Origin: Icerya purchasi | Lineage: Eukaryota > Arthropoda > Insecta > Hemiptera > Monophlebidae | DNA: 64,000 nucleotides | NCBI GenBank assembly: GCA_039619475.1 | Contig: CM077116.1 | Location: forward strand, 199,291,117 to 199,355,116 | Direction: 5' to 3' | Program-made: the position numbers and the translations under genes | Notes under the pieces: model-generated | What the model saw: only the letters and a program-made list of their open reading frames with translations | The model's database searches: none | Told to the model about the DNA's origin: nothing | Part shown: positions 24,408-36,370 of the stretch, one piece after another | How positions within the stretch are numbered: the first letter of the stretch is position 1 | Layout of the letters: every line of letters starts with the position of its first letter

Positions 24408-25300
24408 CGAGGCGTATTCGAGGACTAATGGGAATTATCATTTTTCGGAAAATGTTAAGTTTCAGTCGGAAACTACACCCTGTCCCCGAAATACTTCTGG
24501 AACTCGATCTCTTGGGTGGAGCTTTCAGCTTTTAATCTCGTCAGCGCTCGGAAAACAATAACCCTTTAGAGTTCTCTTGATTTTTGAAGAACCATATCCG
24601 ATGAACATGGAGGCTGGGACATTATTACAATGTAGCGATGAGCTATGGATCAGATGCATTATTATTGTGATGAAAAAGCCAAAAATCGTTTCGTCAAATG
24701 TTCAAGCGGCCTTTTTTTCGAATCGCTTCACTCAAACGGCATTGAATTTCTCGGCAAAATACCTCTTTTTGATCATGATTAACCGCTAACGAAAATTCAT
24801 GGTATAAAATTGAGTAATAACCTTCACATTCGAGACCGCACTAGTTAAATCTGTTTTCGGTCCCGGCGATCTAGAATTAAGCTTCCGTAAACCCGTGTTT
24901 CATCACCTGTTTAGTATTTTTGACTTTACCCCGAGCAATTCAACGCTGTTTTCGCTGGAAATTTAACAATTTTGAAACAATTTTTGCTACCCCGCAGGTT
25001 TCATACCTAGAACATTCGGAAAAATTTCACGGCACGAGTCAACCGATAAGTATTACCGACTCTTCTCTGACAGCGATTCGGCGCTCGTAATCGTTTCTTT
25101 CACATTTTCCTGATATACGGACGTTTCGTAGAAAAGCTTTTGCCCTTCGGAAACTTTCGAAGCAGAGCCGTATTTAGCATTTATAAAACGCAGCTGCAAA
25201 TTCCTTCATTTTCATAGGAAAATTCAATGAAAATCCATTTTACCAAAACACGCATGTAACCTTTTTAAAACATCCGATACAACTACCAATATATGAGAAT
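24408..25300 (-). mobile_element. mariner element, badly decayed
   Basis: The left end begins TA then CGAGGCGTATTCGAGGACTA (24408 on), a typical mariner-type terminus. On the minus strand, in mixed frames: SKLLNFQRKQR (VP.LL...QK..R), GDETRVYGSLILD (the catalytic block GDE(T/S)W.(Y/F)..DP), a core ending FHHNNNAS (HHDNAPAH with the second catalytic aspartate changed to asparagine), and MSQPPCSSDMVLQKSREL (PQPPYSPDL....FFLF.KL, third aspartate lost), ending EFQKYFGD (FQ.CFE.W). At least ten stops or frame changes are needed. The right terminus was not identified. The element is old and inactive, and distinct from the one at 61.5 kb. Confidence 0.78.
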
Positions 25301-25539
25301 ACGTTGTCAAATATGTTTGCCAAAAGAACTAAAAACGCGAGGCACTGTAGCACAGAATATTAGAGGACAGTTATAAATTAGCTTGCGTACAAGTCCGCAA
25401 CACAGTGAGACATTTTCATGTTTTCCCTTCGGTTTTCTTTTATCTAATTTCTTTAGTCCAATGTTACGACGACTTTAATATTCGGATGCTCTTTTTTTTG
25501 TCCGTTCAGCGTCCTATTACACTTTTCGAATTTGTATTA

Positions 25540-25990
25540 ATTGGTAATATAATAATAATTGTAAGAATAATAAAGACAATAAAAAAATTGTTAAAAGACA
25601 TTAGAAAATCAATTATGGAAATGATATTACAACAAAATCAAATGATAAACGGTTTAATTCAAACATTAATGTCGGGACTAAAGACAAGAATTACTCAAAA
25701 ATGGCTACACGCCGGAATACTAATGGCATTCCTTTTCGTAAAGTAAAAATTTAAATATTTCTAATTCAAATTAATGCAGACATGCTAGTAGTATATCAGA
25801 ATCGCATCTAACAAATGCAAATTATTTTAATACTAATGGTAACGTAGTTCATATAACACACCATATCCTAGCGGTACCTCTCGGGTGGATCGGCTATAAT
25901 ATTATTGAGAATAATAGCAATCACCGTGAAATTAGGACAAAAACATTATTGTGTACGTAGTGTATTGTCTACCTAAAGGTAAAATTATAA
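25540..25990 (+). mobile_element. Jockey-type LINE, ORF1 end and ORF2 endonuclease start
   Basis: The end of a 113-codon open frame, NQMINGLIQTLMSGLKTRIT followed by QKWLHAGILMA, looks like the C-terminal end of a Jockey gag. In the overlapping frame RRNTNGIPFRKVKI, then after a stop IFLIQINADMLVV and SESHLTNANYFNTNG match the start of the apurinic-type endonuclease: WN.NGL..R..EL..FL....ID..L.SETH.T...YF...GY. A further piece GWIGYNIIENNSNHRE and VYCLPKGKIIKHQF (the ..VYCPPRH.I...QF block) follow. The open part of ORF1 upstream of about 25540 could not be matched. Stops interrupt the endonuclease. Confidence 0.65.
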
Positions 25991-25999
25991 AACACCAAT

Positions 26000-26576
26000 T
26001 TAGGTTTTGTTTATGCGTTTTTATTACTGTTTTACATTATACTACCCGTGTATTTATTTTTGAGATTTAATTTGATTGTTGTCAACATTTCGTAATTCGT
26101 ATACATACGGTGTAAAAATACCGCTCGATGGCTGTTTTACCCGTGATTAATAATGTTCGTTAACAACGTTAATTTCAGGTATGTTTCTAAAAATCGGCAT
26201 ATATCAGCGATTATTTATACTTCCATAGGGGTTTCATTTAATGAGAAAAACCTTTAATAAACACTAGAAAATGTTCACGATACTTGATTTGTACATATTT
26301 GAACTTATGCATCGTTTCATTGCAATCGATCAAATTTTATCGAATAATTTTACTCAAAAATGAGCCAAACGAAAAAAATAAAATATTACGCTGGTAGTAG
26401 GTTACACATGAGAAAATGATAAAGTTGCTGTACAACTGCGTAAAAACCAATCTGAAAAAACTTTTAGTATTCGATGTGTACGGACAATTGGTCGATTACT
26501 TTGAAAGACGCCTTAAAATGTACTTGCTCGGGAAAAATGCTGCTATTGTCCTAAAAAACTAAATACATTATGTTAC

Positions 26577-26607
<31 letters not shown>

Positions 26608-29147
26608 GTTATTGTTACGTAACATGTACGGAAAAAAAAACTATAAATATTGTTTCTTAAAAGTTCACGCGTTAAAATTGTTGGAATATGAAACTTAAAC
26701 CACAGTAATACAACTATTACTACGGCTAGTGAAAGAGAAATCTGCCGTGAAGTAAATAGCGCATACTTGTAGCTGGTTGGTTTAGTTTGGCTGTTGTGTT
26801 CAAGAGCTTTCATATTTTTCAACGGCTTTTTCGTAGTCTTCTTATCGTAAAATGATGTAATTTCAGACGCTTATCTCGTCGTCATCGTCATCGTCATCGT
26901 TAAATTCTAACGCGACATTTTAACAAGGTACCTGTATAATCTCCGGCAGAAACGCCATCTTGACGCGTAAACTAGATAACCTTTACCTACAGCGATATAA
27001 ATCATTACCAATCACTACAACTTTGTGTGCACGATATTGCATGTGTGCTTGCGCGTGGCTTATATCGGTAGTAAATGTAATCCGTCAGGTTTTTAGTACA
27101 AAGTTATAAGCTGAAAAAATTTCCAGAACTAGACGTCCTTTAGGAGGCCACAATGTGACGTTCTTTTTTCATACAAAATAAGTCAATTAATCGATCGATC
27201 AAACGGTAGTTTCGATTTGTAATGTTGCATTTCAGTTTTTAGACGGCAGATCTCTGTCAGTGTTTTTGTTATTCGTATTATATGGGGAAGAAACGCGCAA
27301 TCTGCCTCTAACCGAGACTTTAAAAATCCGATCAGATTAAAAAACTGAAAATAAAGCGCGAGCTATACTAGACACTCTTAGTTCGACTGATTAAAAGTTA
27401 CGAGAAAAACCAAATTTTTTTTTCCTACTCGATCGAATTTATAATAATAATGATTGCGAAATTTGAAATGCAGGACGAGTATGTTTTGGCTCTTTTTAAT
27501 TTTTTCTATTTTAGCACTTTCTACGCCGTTAACCAAGACTTAGAATAATCGAAGGAATTAGGTGCTGACTGAGATTAATGGAATTACTGAGTGTTAAGGG
27601 CTCTGTGTATTTCCTGTAAAATTTTCACGCTAAGACGAGGAAAAATAATTGCGCGGTTTAAGAGCAGAAATGACAGTTTTGTGATTCTGTAAGAGCTGGT
27701 TGTCTATATATGTAGGGCCACTGTGATTGGTGAAAAGTACTAGAAAGGAGGAAACCAAGATTTTTGGGAAGGTTTGGAAAAGTTTATTTCAAATCGTTTG
27801 TTGCGACTAGTTCGAAATTGAGAACAAGTGACGAAAAAGCCGCATGTATTTATTCGACGGGGAGCTAATTAAAAATCTCACATTTCAGATTCATTTGTAT
27901 TGCAAGGATTACTACCCCTCTCTCGTTTATCATTTTGGTATATGCACTATGTAACTGCTGATATTCCTATGAGGTTCGTTTTACTTATTACATAAAGTTC
28001 ATCTGATGCGAAGAAAAATTGAATGTTTTGTTTTTGACTGCAGTGTTCTTAAGGATTGGACGTTAAGCCAATCTAAAAGAGTTACCGAATAGTCCGATAC
28101 AACGGAATTTTCTTCATTATAGATTTGAGATGAGAGGAAAATTCCGCCGTAGGAATATTATGAAGTTGTGAGGAAAACAAGTAGTAGTAAAACTAAATGA
28201 GTTACACGGCAGAATAATACCAGAATTAAGGTTGCTGCCGTGAAAGTGTTAACTGGATTAAGAATCGCAGCGAATCAGCGATGGTAAACTTTCTAGGAAC
28301 CTATTCCGTTCGGTTAATGTGAAATAATTTATGAAATTTCCAAAAAAAATGGAAAAAATAAATCGCAAATTTACAAACAAATTGATATGTGCGCTATCGC
28401 TGTTTTTATTTTTGTTCTTGTAATTCAACAACTGCCCCGTATACTAATTAATAAACTATAGTTCACTGAATGTTCTAATATCACTTAAAGTAACTTGTAT
28501 GATAAACACGTAGCGCAAACGAATTTTTGAATTTCACCTGTACGTAATATTATATTATTTTTCTTAATTTGAATTTTGAATACTCTTTTTTTCTAATTCT
28601 GTATGAAAAAAAGGAATTTCCAAAGGATTGAGGTTTTTTAGACTTGGCAAAGCAGTTGTACGACTTGATTCGGAGCGAAATTTTGTGTTTTCTGGAAAAA
28701 AACAGTGCAATCAGTTGATGAAAACTCTTATCAGTTTGTTTGAACTTTCCCGGTCGCGAACGAATAGAGCCAGCTTGTTAAAGTTTCGCAACCAACAAAT
28801 CATAAGATTAACGAATTCGGCGGATTTTAGTTTAATCCGACGTCTAACCCTTTCAATAATGTTACCAATGTTTCAAACAGGTCTGGAGCAGATCATAAAC
28901 AAAATGACAAATGAAGACTACTGGTATCAAGATGTTAATGCAAGAAATGTTTTTCTCTAGTTTGCTAAACACTGAAAGGGAAAAGACATTATGATTTTTA
29001 GGTAGCAAGAATGTTTGTATATTTTTATTTATTTTTGTCTATCGGATTAGTTAATATCTCTACAACGCTGTAATGTATACAATAGTCCATAAGTTAATTT
29101 AACAGGCTCGGCTTGATAACCACAAAGTTATGTTTAAGCCGCATGCA

Positions 29148-29150
<3 letters not shown>
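26000..29150. other. AT-rich DNA, nothing recognised except a trinucleotide run
   Basis: A (TTA)n run lies at 26577-26608 and a (CGT/TCG)n-like run at 26878-26901. A 110-codon open frame at 28628-28960 (plus) has no recognisable motif. No transposon ends noted. Confidence 0.5.
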
Positions 29151-29152
<2 letters not shown>

Positions 29153-29182
<30 letters not shown>

Positions 29183-29183
29183 C
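29153..29183. repeat. (AAT)n microsatellite
   Basis: Ten uninterrupted AAT units. Confidence 0.92.
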
Positions 29184-29394
29184 AGATCAAATCCATTTTT
29201 TTTTTCAAATCAAATTTTATTTTTATACATAAATAACAAAATTATAAACTGGAATACATAAAATAGAATTTTACTTAACTCCTACTTATATGCAAAATGC
29301 ATGAGCAGCAGGGTACATTACAGTACACAGGCCAGTTTAATGAGAAACTAGCTAGTGCTTACAATCTGTGCGAACGGAAAGAATATATATCAGT

Positions 29395-29570
29395 GTACAA
29401 TATACTAATTCACGCACGTACATACACAAACATACACACGTGCATTCATATTTATGTAGACTCAATGTGTCTACACATATGGATATATACTCTCATATGT
29501 ACACACATACTCACACATGTACATACACATTCACCCATGAATGTGCTCTCACTTACACACACACATAGTA
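29395..29570. repeat. ACATAC/CACAC-rich simple repeat
   Basis: Diverged CA-rich repeat of ACACA and ACATAC words. Open frames across it encode only T/H/Y-rich low-complexity peptide and are not genes. Confidence 0.8.
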
Positions 29571-29749
29571 ATACAAAACGTTAGATTAATTTAGAAATCA
29601 AACGATTACTAATCAGTTCCGAATGTAGTCTTGCGTGTGTACACCTGCGTTGCATGTAATAATTGCCTGGTACACAGCCTATATCGGTACAGCTAAAAAA
29701 ATGTACGAATAGGTTACGCCAACGCGTTATGCAGAGTACGGCACCTTAA

Positions 29750-30030
29750 GAAGAAGATGTCTAAATTCCAAAAGTCGTTAATGTAAACTAAAAATAGGAA
29801 CGGTTCCAATATGTATTCCTGAGGTACTCTGTAAAGTTTTTTACATGGTCACTTTTATGTTATTAATTTTAGTGCAATAAAATCTGTTCGTTAAGTATGA
29901 TTTAAGCCAGTCGTGATTAATACCTCGAAAGCCACAATTAAACAATTTACGTAGCAGTATGTTATGATTAACCACGTCAAACGCTTTTTTTAAATCTAAG
30001 TAAACTGCTGTAACCTAACCGTCCATTTTC
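29750..30030 (-). mobile_element. LINE reverse transcriptase fragment (motif A region)
   Basis: The minus strand encodes AVYLDLKKAFDVVNHNILLR, then KLFNCGFRGINHDWLKSYLT followed by NRFYC. This is motif A of a non-LTR reverse transcriptase (D-LKKAFD with the catalytic aspartate kept) and the G..G....W..SYL..R block after it, uninterrupted for about 60 residues. After a stop, a degenerate piece HIGTVPIFSLH fits PQGSILGP.LF..YIND in mixed frames. The family cannot be the Jockey type seen at 63 kb, which lacks this wording; it may belong with the CR1-like piece at 0.8-1.5 kb, but the two do not overlap. Confidence 0.78.
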
Positions 30031-30479
30031 AAATTTTTTTTTTTTTTTTTCTTTGAAAAATATGTATTTATTATTTTTTACATACAAAACTTTCATCAAG
30101 CCAAAACGCTTGTCGACGAATTATCCTATTGAATACTTTACCATCTTAAATTAACTTATACATATACATAATCGTGTAATATTTACTAACCTTAATCTAT
30201 CTTTTTACTTATCAGTAATTAATAATCTATTTATATCTTCTATATTCAAAGTTTTTTTTTCCAGTTTTTTTTGTTGCGCCTTGTCATTTTATTTTATGTT
30301 TATTATTTTTTTTATATTTTCTTCTTCCTGAAGCCATTCCTTTATTTTCCTTTTTCTTTCCCCTATTTTTTCCATCTCTATTATTTCTTCGGATATTTTA
30401 TTCAACATCTGAGTTATATATTTATCCGTTTAATCCCCCATCTTTGTTCTTGCTGACGGCAGTTGGTTCGATGCAATAA

Positions 30480-30607
30480 GTGAAATATAATAATCGAATC
30501 GTTTCAAATCAACTTTTATTATTATTATTACAAACATAATCCATCTATGCGCATATTTGCGCAGCGATGGGTATTGAAACAATAAAAATTTCTTCAAAAA
30601 ATAAATA

Positions 30608-30654
<47 letters not shown>

Positions 30655-30690
30655 AATCAAATAAAATCGAATCAAGTTTTATTATAATTA

Positions 30691-30727
<37 letters not shown>

Positions 30728-30840
30728 TCCATCTATGCGAAAATTTGATTACAAACAATAAAAATTTCTTAAACAGAACAATATTAAAAAAAAAATACAA
30801 ATAAAGCAAATAAACTAATAATAATAATAATAATAAATAA
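30480..30840. repeat. Duplicated segment with interspersed (ATT)n/(AAT)n runs
   Basis: Two diverged copies of one unit lie in tandem. Each has CGAATC, an (ATT)n run (30518-30530; 30692-30720), CCATCTATGCG, then CAATAAAAATTTCTT (30578-30592; 30757-30771) and an (AAT)n run (30607-30651; 30815-30838). The unit is about 180 bp. It could be a satellite seed or a repeated LINE 3' tail. Open frames here only encode low-complexity peptide. Confidence 0.72.
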
Positions 30841-30999
30841 ATAGTCAATAAAAATTTGTGAAATACGAAAAGGTGTGTTTTTTTTTTTTTTTTAAACTTG
30901 AACCTCTGTCCAGAAAGATTATCTTTATTGCTTCGATCGGGGATTTCCGCTTGAAGGGTAAACGGAGAAATAAAACGAGAGTAGCGGAAAAGAAGACTA

Positions 31000-32200
31000 G
31001 AGGACTTTATACTGATGTAACTCGGATCGACCAGGTTAATTAGTGCACGATGAATGCGGTCGTTCACAAACAGACAACTTTCGACCTGATCAGTGTGTTC
31101 GCGCGTATTTTCATACACTCAGTGATACGGTTTAATGAACATTTGCAACCATTTGACTTCCGCGGTATTTTAATTTAATCGGCTCGGTCGCTTTATCAAT
31201 AATATTCAGCAGCGAAGGTTTTTTGTCTTCATTATTATCCGTGACGACGGTTAATTTTTAATCGTAGCAGCGCAACATTTAAAATGGCTGTCCGTTTATC
31301 GTCGTCCGGGTTTGCCCGTGTCGTTAATATTCCGTTTATTTATTACCGTTTGCTGTTTTGTTTGTTTATCCTCTTTTCCGTCTTAATCATTTTTACTACC
31401 TTTTCTATTTTCTTTTTTCCGCTTAGTTATTCCCGCGTTGCCGTTGTTTAATTTCCGCCCGAATCTGCTAAATCGTTTACCAGAAATAGCCCTTTTCAGC
31501 GCAGCTCCCTTACCGTTTCCGTAAAAGTAAACATCAGGCTGCTGCCCAGTCATCGCCAAGTGTTTCATTAGATAACATAATTTCGGTCTTCCGGAATTTT
31601 TATTGCCGAAATTAACGCAAACACTTTCAATGTTTGTTTGTTCGCTCGTCTTAAAGAGAGCTCCACGAGGGATGGTATCTTTTTTATCGCTTCGTATTCG
31701 TATTTTTTTTACGCTTCGTTGATGGAAAAAAAAAGGAATTGGCGATTTGGCTAAGCAAAAATGTTTCCTCAATTTCGGTAAATCGGTAACCATTGCTTTC
31801 CAAAAAATCGAAACAAAAGCCATCTTTTGACGCGCCGGATCCTTAAAATTCGATACATTTTGAACGTAACGAAAATGTGTATACCTTGCCTGAATATCGA
31901 AAACCAGTGCTTTTAATTTTTTCCCGTATAAAAAATATTCTCTATAAAAACTTAAAGGAAAGTTGTAAAAAATTGTAAAAGTTCGATAAAAAACCATGAG
32001 AAAATATAGATTAATGAAAACAAGAGGTTATGTATGCACGAGTAGTTCAATAGTCGGTGCCGAGCGAGCGAGATTGTTTCGGGTATATGCGATACCCGAT
32101 CTAATGATGAATGAACTCGTACGTCTCTATGACGTCTCCGGTAGGTCGGACATCAACGTCAGTGGAATTGACGCGATGCACGATCATCTGAGGTATTAAA
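31000..32200. other. Unassigned stretch holding a 204-codon open frame of unknown meaning
   Basis: The longest open frame of the window lies here (31383-31997, minus). Its translation is rich in K, R, F and N, with no motif, signal peptide or family resemblance that I can recognise, and no initiator or splice context. I regard it as a chance frame. Confidence 0.4.
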
Positions 32201-32219
32201 GATATCAACGAAAACAACG

Positions 32220-33300
32220 CCGAGGTCCATTGGAAAAATCGAGATGAATGTGTGCGAAACGATACCATGAGTGTGGAACAACGTCGATTTAGGGAATGGC
32301 GCTATTTAATCATCGGCTGTTGTTGAACGCAGCAACGTGGAGGAGACTGCCGCATGATGCGCAGTGCTAATGACAGAGTAATCTCGAAACACGCGCTCAA
32401 TTTGGATTCAAGATCTTCCTCAGCGGAGTCATGCTGACAGCAACCAGTGCTAACGACAACGTACAAGACAGATACACACACGGCAATTCGCTTCGCAATG
32501 CGTCTATTATGGCCTGCATACCTAACGGCAAGGAAACTTTGAACCATGAGAAGATACACTGCGTTCAAGATTATAGTACAAACGAATAAGTGACCGAAGA
32601 GAGAATTACAGAGAAACATAGCTGCACAAGATCAGCTACACATACAGGGGTTCATCTCAACATCATCTAGTGCGAAGATTTCCGTTATACAGCAGCCCAT
32701 ACAGTGCGACACGATCGGCGAAGCGGCGCTGTACTCTCAACCAACAAATGATGAGACAAAATGATTCCGCATTCTCGACGATTAACGATGAGAGTTTCAA
32801 TGTTGAGCCAATCGTTACAATCGAAACGCTCTCTTCGGAACTCGTGCATAGTGCAAAGAGAACTAATCCGGTAACATAGATCTTTCATCGCAACCATGAC
32901 GTTGACAGGTACAACAAGAATGCTCTTCCATCCGATCCCTCGTAAGCCAACAACAAAACATGTTTGGCCACAATAAGTCCCGTCGACCGCTCAACGAAAT
33001 CTGCATGATTGTTGCTAAGCTAGGTGGCTTTATACAGTTTAAAATGATACTGAAGACTGTGACGGTACGCTTAAGTATGTAGACACCTCACCGAGGACGA
33101 GCGCTGATGTTAAACGATGAATCTCGGCCGTCAACCTCAATCGACCCTTGGGAGTCAGCCAATTTAAATGTAAATGAGCTGCAGAGGCTCGGTGGGACTG
33201 TGTAACATTAGTTCCGTGTCAGCGAACGCGATCAAGCACAACTTAAATTGTATGCAACTCTGCAAGTCACAACAGAGCCGAATGCTCTAGGAGTGTTTCT
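32220..33300. other. GC-richer island, unidentified
   Basis: Base composition is visibly higher in GC (roughly mid-forties per cent by eye over several lines) than the flanks. Open frames are short and broken in all six frames. The plus-strand reading near 33000 gives LNEICMIVAKLGGFI, which recalls the AKLGGF motif near the C-terminus of IS4-type transposases, but about 15 residues is too little to call. It may be an old transposon or a decayed coding exon. Confidence 0.35.
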
Positions 33301-35580
33301 TTAAATCTATTGATTACAAGCGGGATACTATTTAACGTTCATTTGCTATTATACATTTTAAGACTTAAATTAACTAGTCGACGATTTATCACGCGTTTCT
33401 ATTATTTCAAAGTGTCGCGCGATATTGATATGCTTGCGTTACACGCACAGATAAGGAAATCATGAGGTGAGGGAAAAATTGAAAAATTCGTGTGTTGCAG
33501 AAATTAATGATGAACTGCATAACTTTATTATCGATGGAGTATCATTTCGATGCATTCTGCGATTTCAGTGTGTCTACATTATTTCATGTTTTACACTAAA
33601 AAGAAAACAATTTTTAATAATAAAATAACGAATAAAATGCACATGCGACAAGAGATAGGATTAAGCTCATGTTTTACGGACCCTTCATTTTATTAGTTTT
33701 ATCTTTCCCGCGCATTATGCAGGACGGTCTATTTTAATTCCATTCTCCTTTTCCAAACGCAGCAAGAACAAACGGAAATGATAAATCAAAGCAAAAATAA
33801 CTGAAAATATCCGACGCGGGCAAATGTAATTACGAGAAATTCAGATGTAGTAGAAGGCCGAGCTGTTGTAAAACAAATTAAACGGCCGCTTTTATGAAAA
33901 TAGCTTAAAAATTATCGCTTAAAACTTCTCGTAACTTACAAGAAATTTCGTTTTGACAGCTTTGGGGTGGTTTATCGTTCCGCCGGGAACAAACCGATGA
34001 AAGTTTTAGGCAGCACATTTGATTTTTGTTCCTTATTTGCTTTCTTTTCCTTTCTTTCTCTTACTGGAATTCAAACAATTTTTCTAATATTTCATCCTAC
34101 TTTTCTCATATTTCTCTTTTAATTATCCAAAACAAAAAAAAAAAAAAACAAAAAACAATAGAAGCTGTAAAATTTGCATCGAGCTTAAAATGATACCATG
34201 TCATCTACCGCAATGAATAAACTCTTACATGATACTTACCGACAAGAGTGTTCTTTATAGAGATTTGGGGATTTGCAATCCCATTACTAGGAAACTAACA
34301 CAATTATTTTTTCAAACAGTGGAAGTCTCTCTCGTCATTAAGCCTATCGACGAACACACGTATTAATTGTCGTCTGAAACTTTAACAGAAAAAACGAATT
34401 ACTTCGCCTATTCGCCGGAACAAGCGGTAAAATTTAACATTGCAGTCGACATCTTCGGTAGAGCTGCTCCACTTTCGCTAGTTGTTGTCAAACTCCCTTG
34501 CCCTATACTAAGGCCGCCGAGACGAGCGGGTGTTTGAAAACTGTTTCAAATTTCATACGTGATCTGTATATCGATGAGAATATTTTTAGCAGTTCGTTAT
34601 AGTTCTGCGAAACGACGCGTGTCCCATCAAAAGTTGCCTGATAAACAGCCGGTAATAGTAATGAAAAAATCAAATTCGCGCACAAACTAACGCGGGGAGG
34701 TGACGGGTTGCTTTAGATGCTATACTACGAAATTAGGAATATTAGTAAGATTTGTTGTGGCACGAGAGGAACTAAATTGAAAAAGAAAAGCGACACAAAA
34801 AAACAAAAAAAAAAAAACAATTCCGAAAAGCAGGAATTTTGAATCCGAAAGGATTCCTGGGGATGATGTGTTTACCTAGGCGCGTTAGGCGCGTTCGTGT
34901 ACGCCAATTTTCCGCTAATAAGTACCTACACCACCACAGGTCGTTTTAATGGAAAAAGTAGGAAGAAGGTTTCCTTGAAATTTTCCGCGCTAGTAATTCT
35001 TTTTCCTTTTTTCAATACGAAAACATTTCTTGTATTTTTCGTATGTTGTTTTCCCCTTTTTGACCGATTCGGAATGAATGGAAAGTTTGCATCTTTCTGT
35101 ACGTGAATAGAAACTCGATGAGTCATGTTAGTAAACTCTAATTTCTCTAAAGCGCTATTTTCCTGTCACCCTTCCGCAAGACAGCTAAAGCTATCTATAT
35201 AATTACGTCAAACCTCTCTCGACCTAGTAGCATTTGTGGAACATAAGCGGAAATCATGAATCGTATTCTATTTTACGATAAAATGTAAGATATTTTTCCT
35301 AAATAAACATGTGAACCCGGTTCATATAAACCCATTCGGAACTCTGAAATTTGTTTAATTGAAAAATAATAACAAAAAAAAACTAAACAAACTCTGAATA
35401 ATTCTGAAATAAAAACGAAAGGCGATCGAAAGACATCGAATAATTTAAAAAATGCCACGGAATATGTAATATTTTTCTGCTATGCGAAAGTTGTAATAGA
35501 AGTTGCACGCGAACCACAAAGTATCAATTTCTATTTAAACGTAACCTAGTCAATTGAAATTTATTTCAATATAAACATTC
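33301..35580. other. AT-rich DNA, nothing recognised
   Basis: Short open frames without motifs; A/T homopolymers. No repeat ends noted. Confidence 0.5.
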
Positions 35581-35584
35581 ATCA

Positions 35585-35790
35585 CAGGGGGAAACGTCAT
35601 ATTCTTACCCAGCCTGAAATTGAATTTTGGTTATACCAGAGAAATCTGCGGAAGTAAAGGTGGATCCCAAGTAGAAAGGAACTCCCCCCACCCACTCATC
35701 ATTAGTGCCGTTCGGCTTAGTACATTGTGAACCTTAACTTCACAACCCCCGACACCCTGTTGAAGGGTATAGGACTTACTTTACATTTTT
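35585..35790 (+). mobile_element. tRNA-derived SINE, copy 2 (5'-truncated)
   Basis: Body and 3' end only: AGAGAAATCTGCGGAAGTAA, AGGTGG, then TAGTGCCG, CTTAGTACATTGTGAACC and TTAACTTCACAACCCCCGAC, ending CCTGTTGAAGGGTATAGGAC and TTACTTTA. The order and wording match copies 1, 3 and 4. The tRNA-like head with A and B boxes is missing. Confidence 0.82.
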
Positions 35791-35794
35791 TATT

Positions 35795-36365
35795 TTTAAA
35801 GTCTGAAGGATCGGGTTTTATATGTATAATTAGAAATACACGCTTATTTTAACAAGTGGAAAATTATTGGCTCGTGAATTATTGAGTTTACATACTGTGA
35901 TTTTTGCTGCAGCTATTAAAAAAAGAAAAAAAAAAGAAAAATTTGTTTGTACCGTCACCGCATACTTAGACAGGTAAAAAATAACGCTATAACCGTTTGC
36001 ACACTTACAAGAGCGCCTAATTATAAAAAATATTGGAAGCACTAAGGATGTTTCTATTTTATTGTGTTTCTTTTTTTTTTCTAAAAGAACTTATAAATAC
36101 TATTAAAGTTTAAACGTAACATTGTAGAGAAAGTCTGTTTTGGAAGATTGTTTCAAATAGAAAAAACAGAAATCAATGAAAAACTTCACCCGCAAGAAAG
36201 AAGTGGCCGGTTAAAGATTAAAGACCGGAGAAGAGTTGGAAGCCTTGAGATTTTTATATCGTCTGTGAAAATTTCATTTCGAAAAATGTTATCAAGTTAA
36301 AAAAAGAAAACACGCTCTAATTTAAAAGCTAAAGCAATTTATTCAAACATGAAAAAAAAATATAT
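35795..36365. other. Unassigned stretch
   Basis: No recognisable motif; T and A tracts only. Confidence 0.45.
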
Positions 36366-36370
36366 GTATA

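Noticed and set aside
28628..28960. 110-codon open frame on the plus strand
   Set aside because: No recognisable domain and no coding-like context.
29297..29584. 95-codon open frame rich in H, T and Y
   Set aside because: Translation of a CA-rich simple repeat.
31383..31997. 204-codon open frame on the minus strand, the longest in the window
   Set aside because: No motif or family resemblance, composition as expected for translated AT-rich noncoding DNA, and no splice or promoter context. Kept only as a chance frame.
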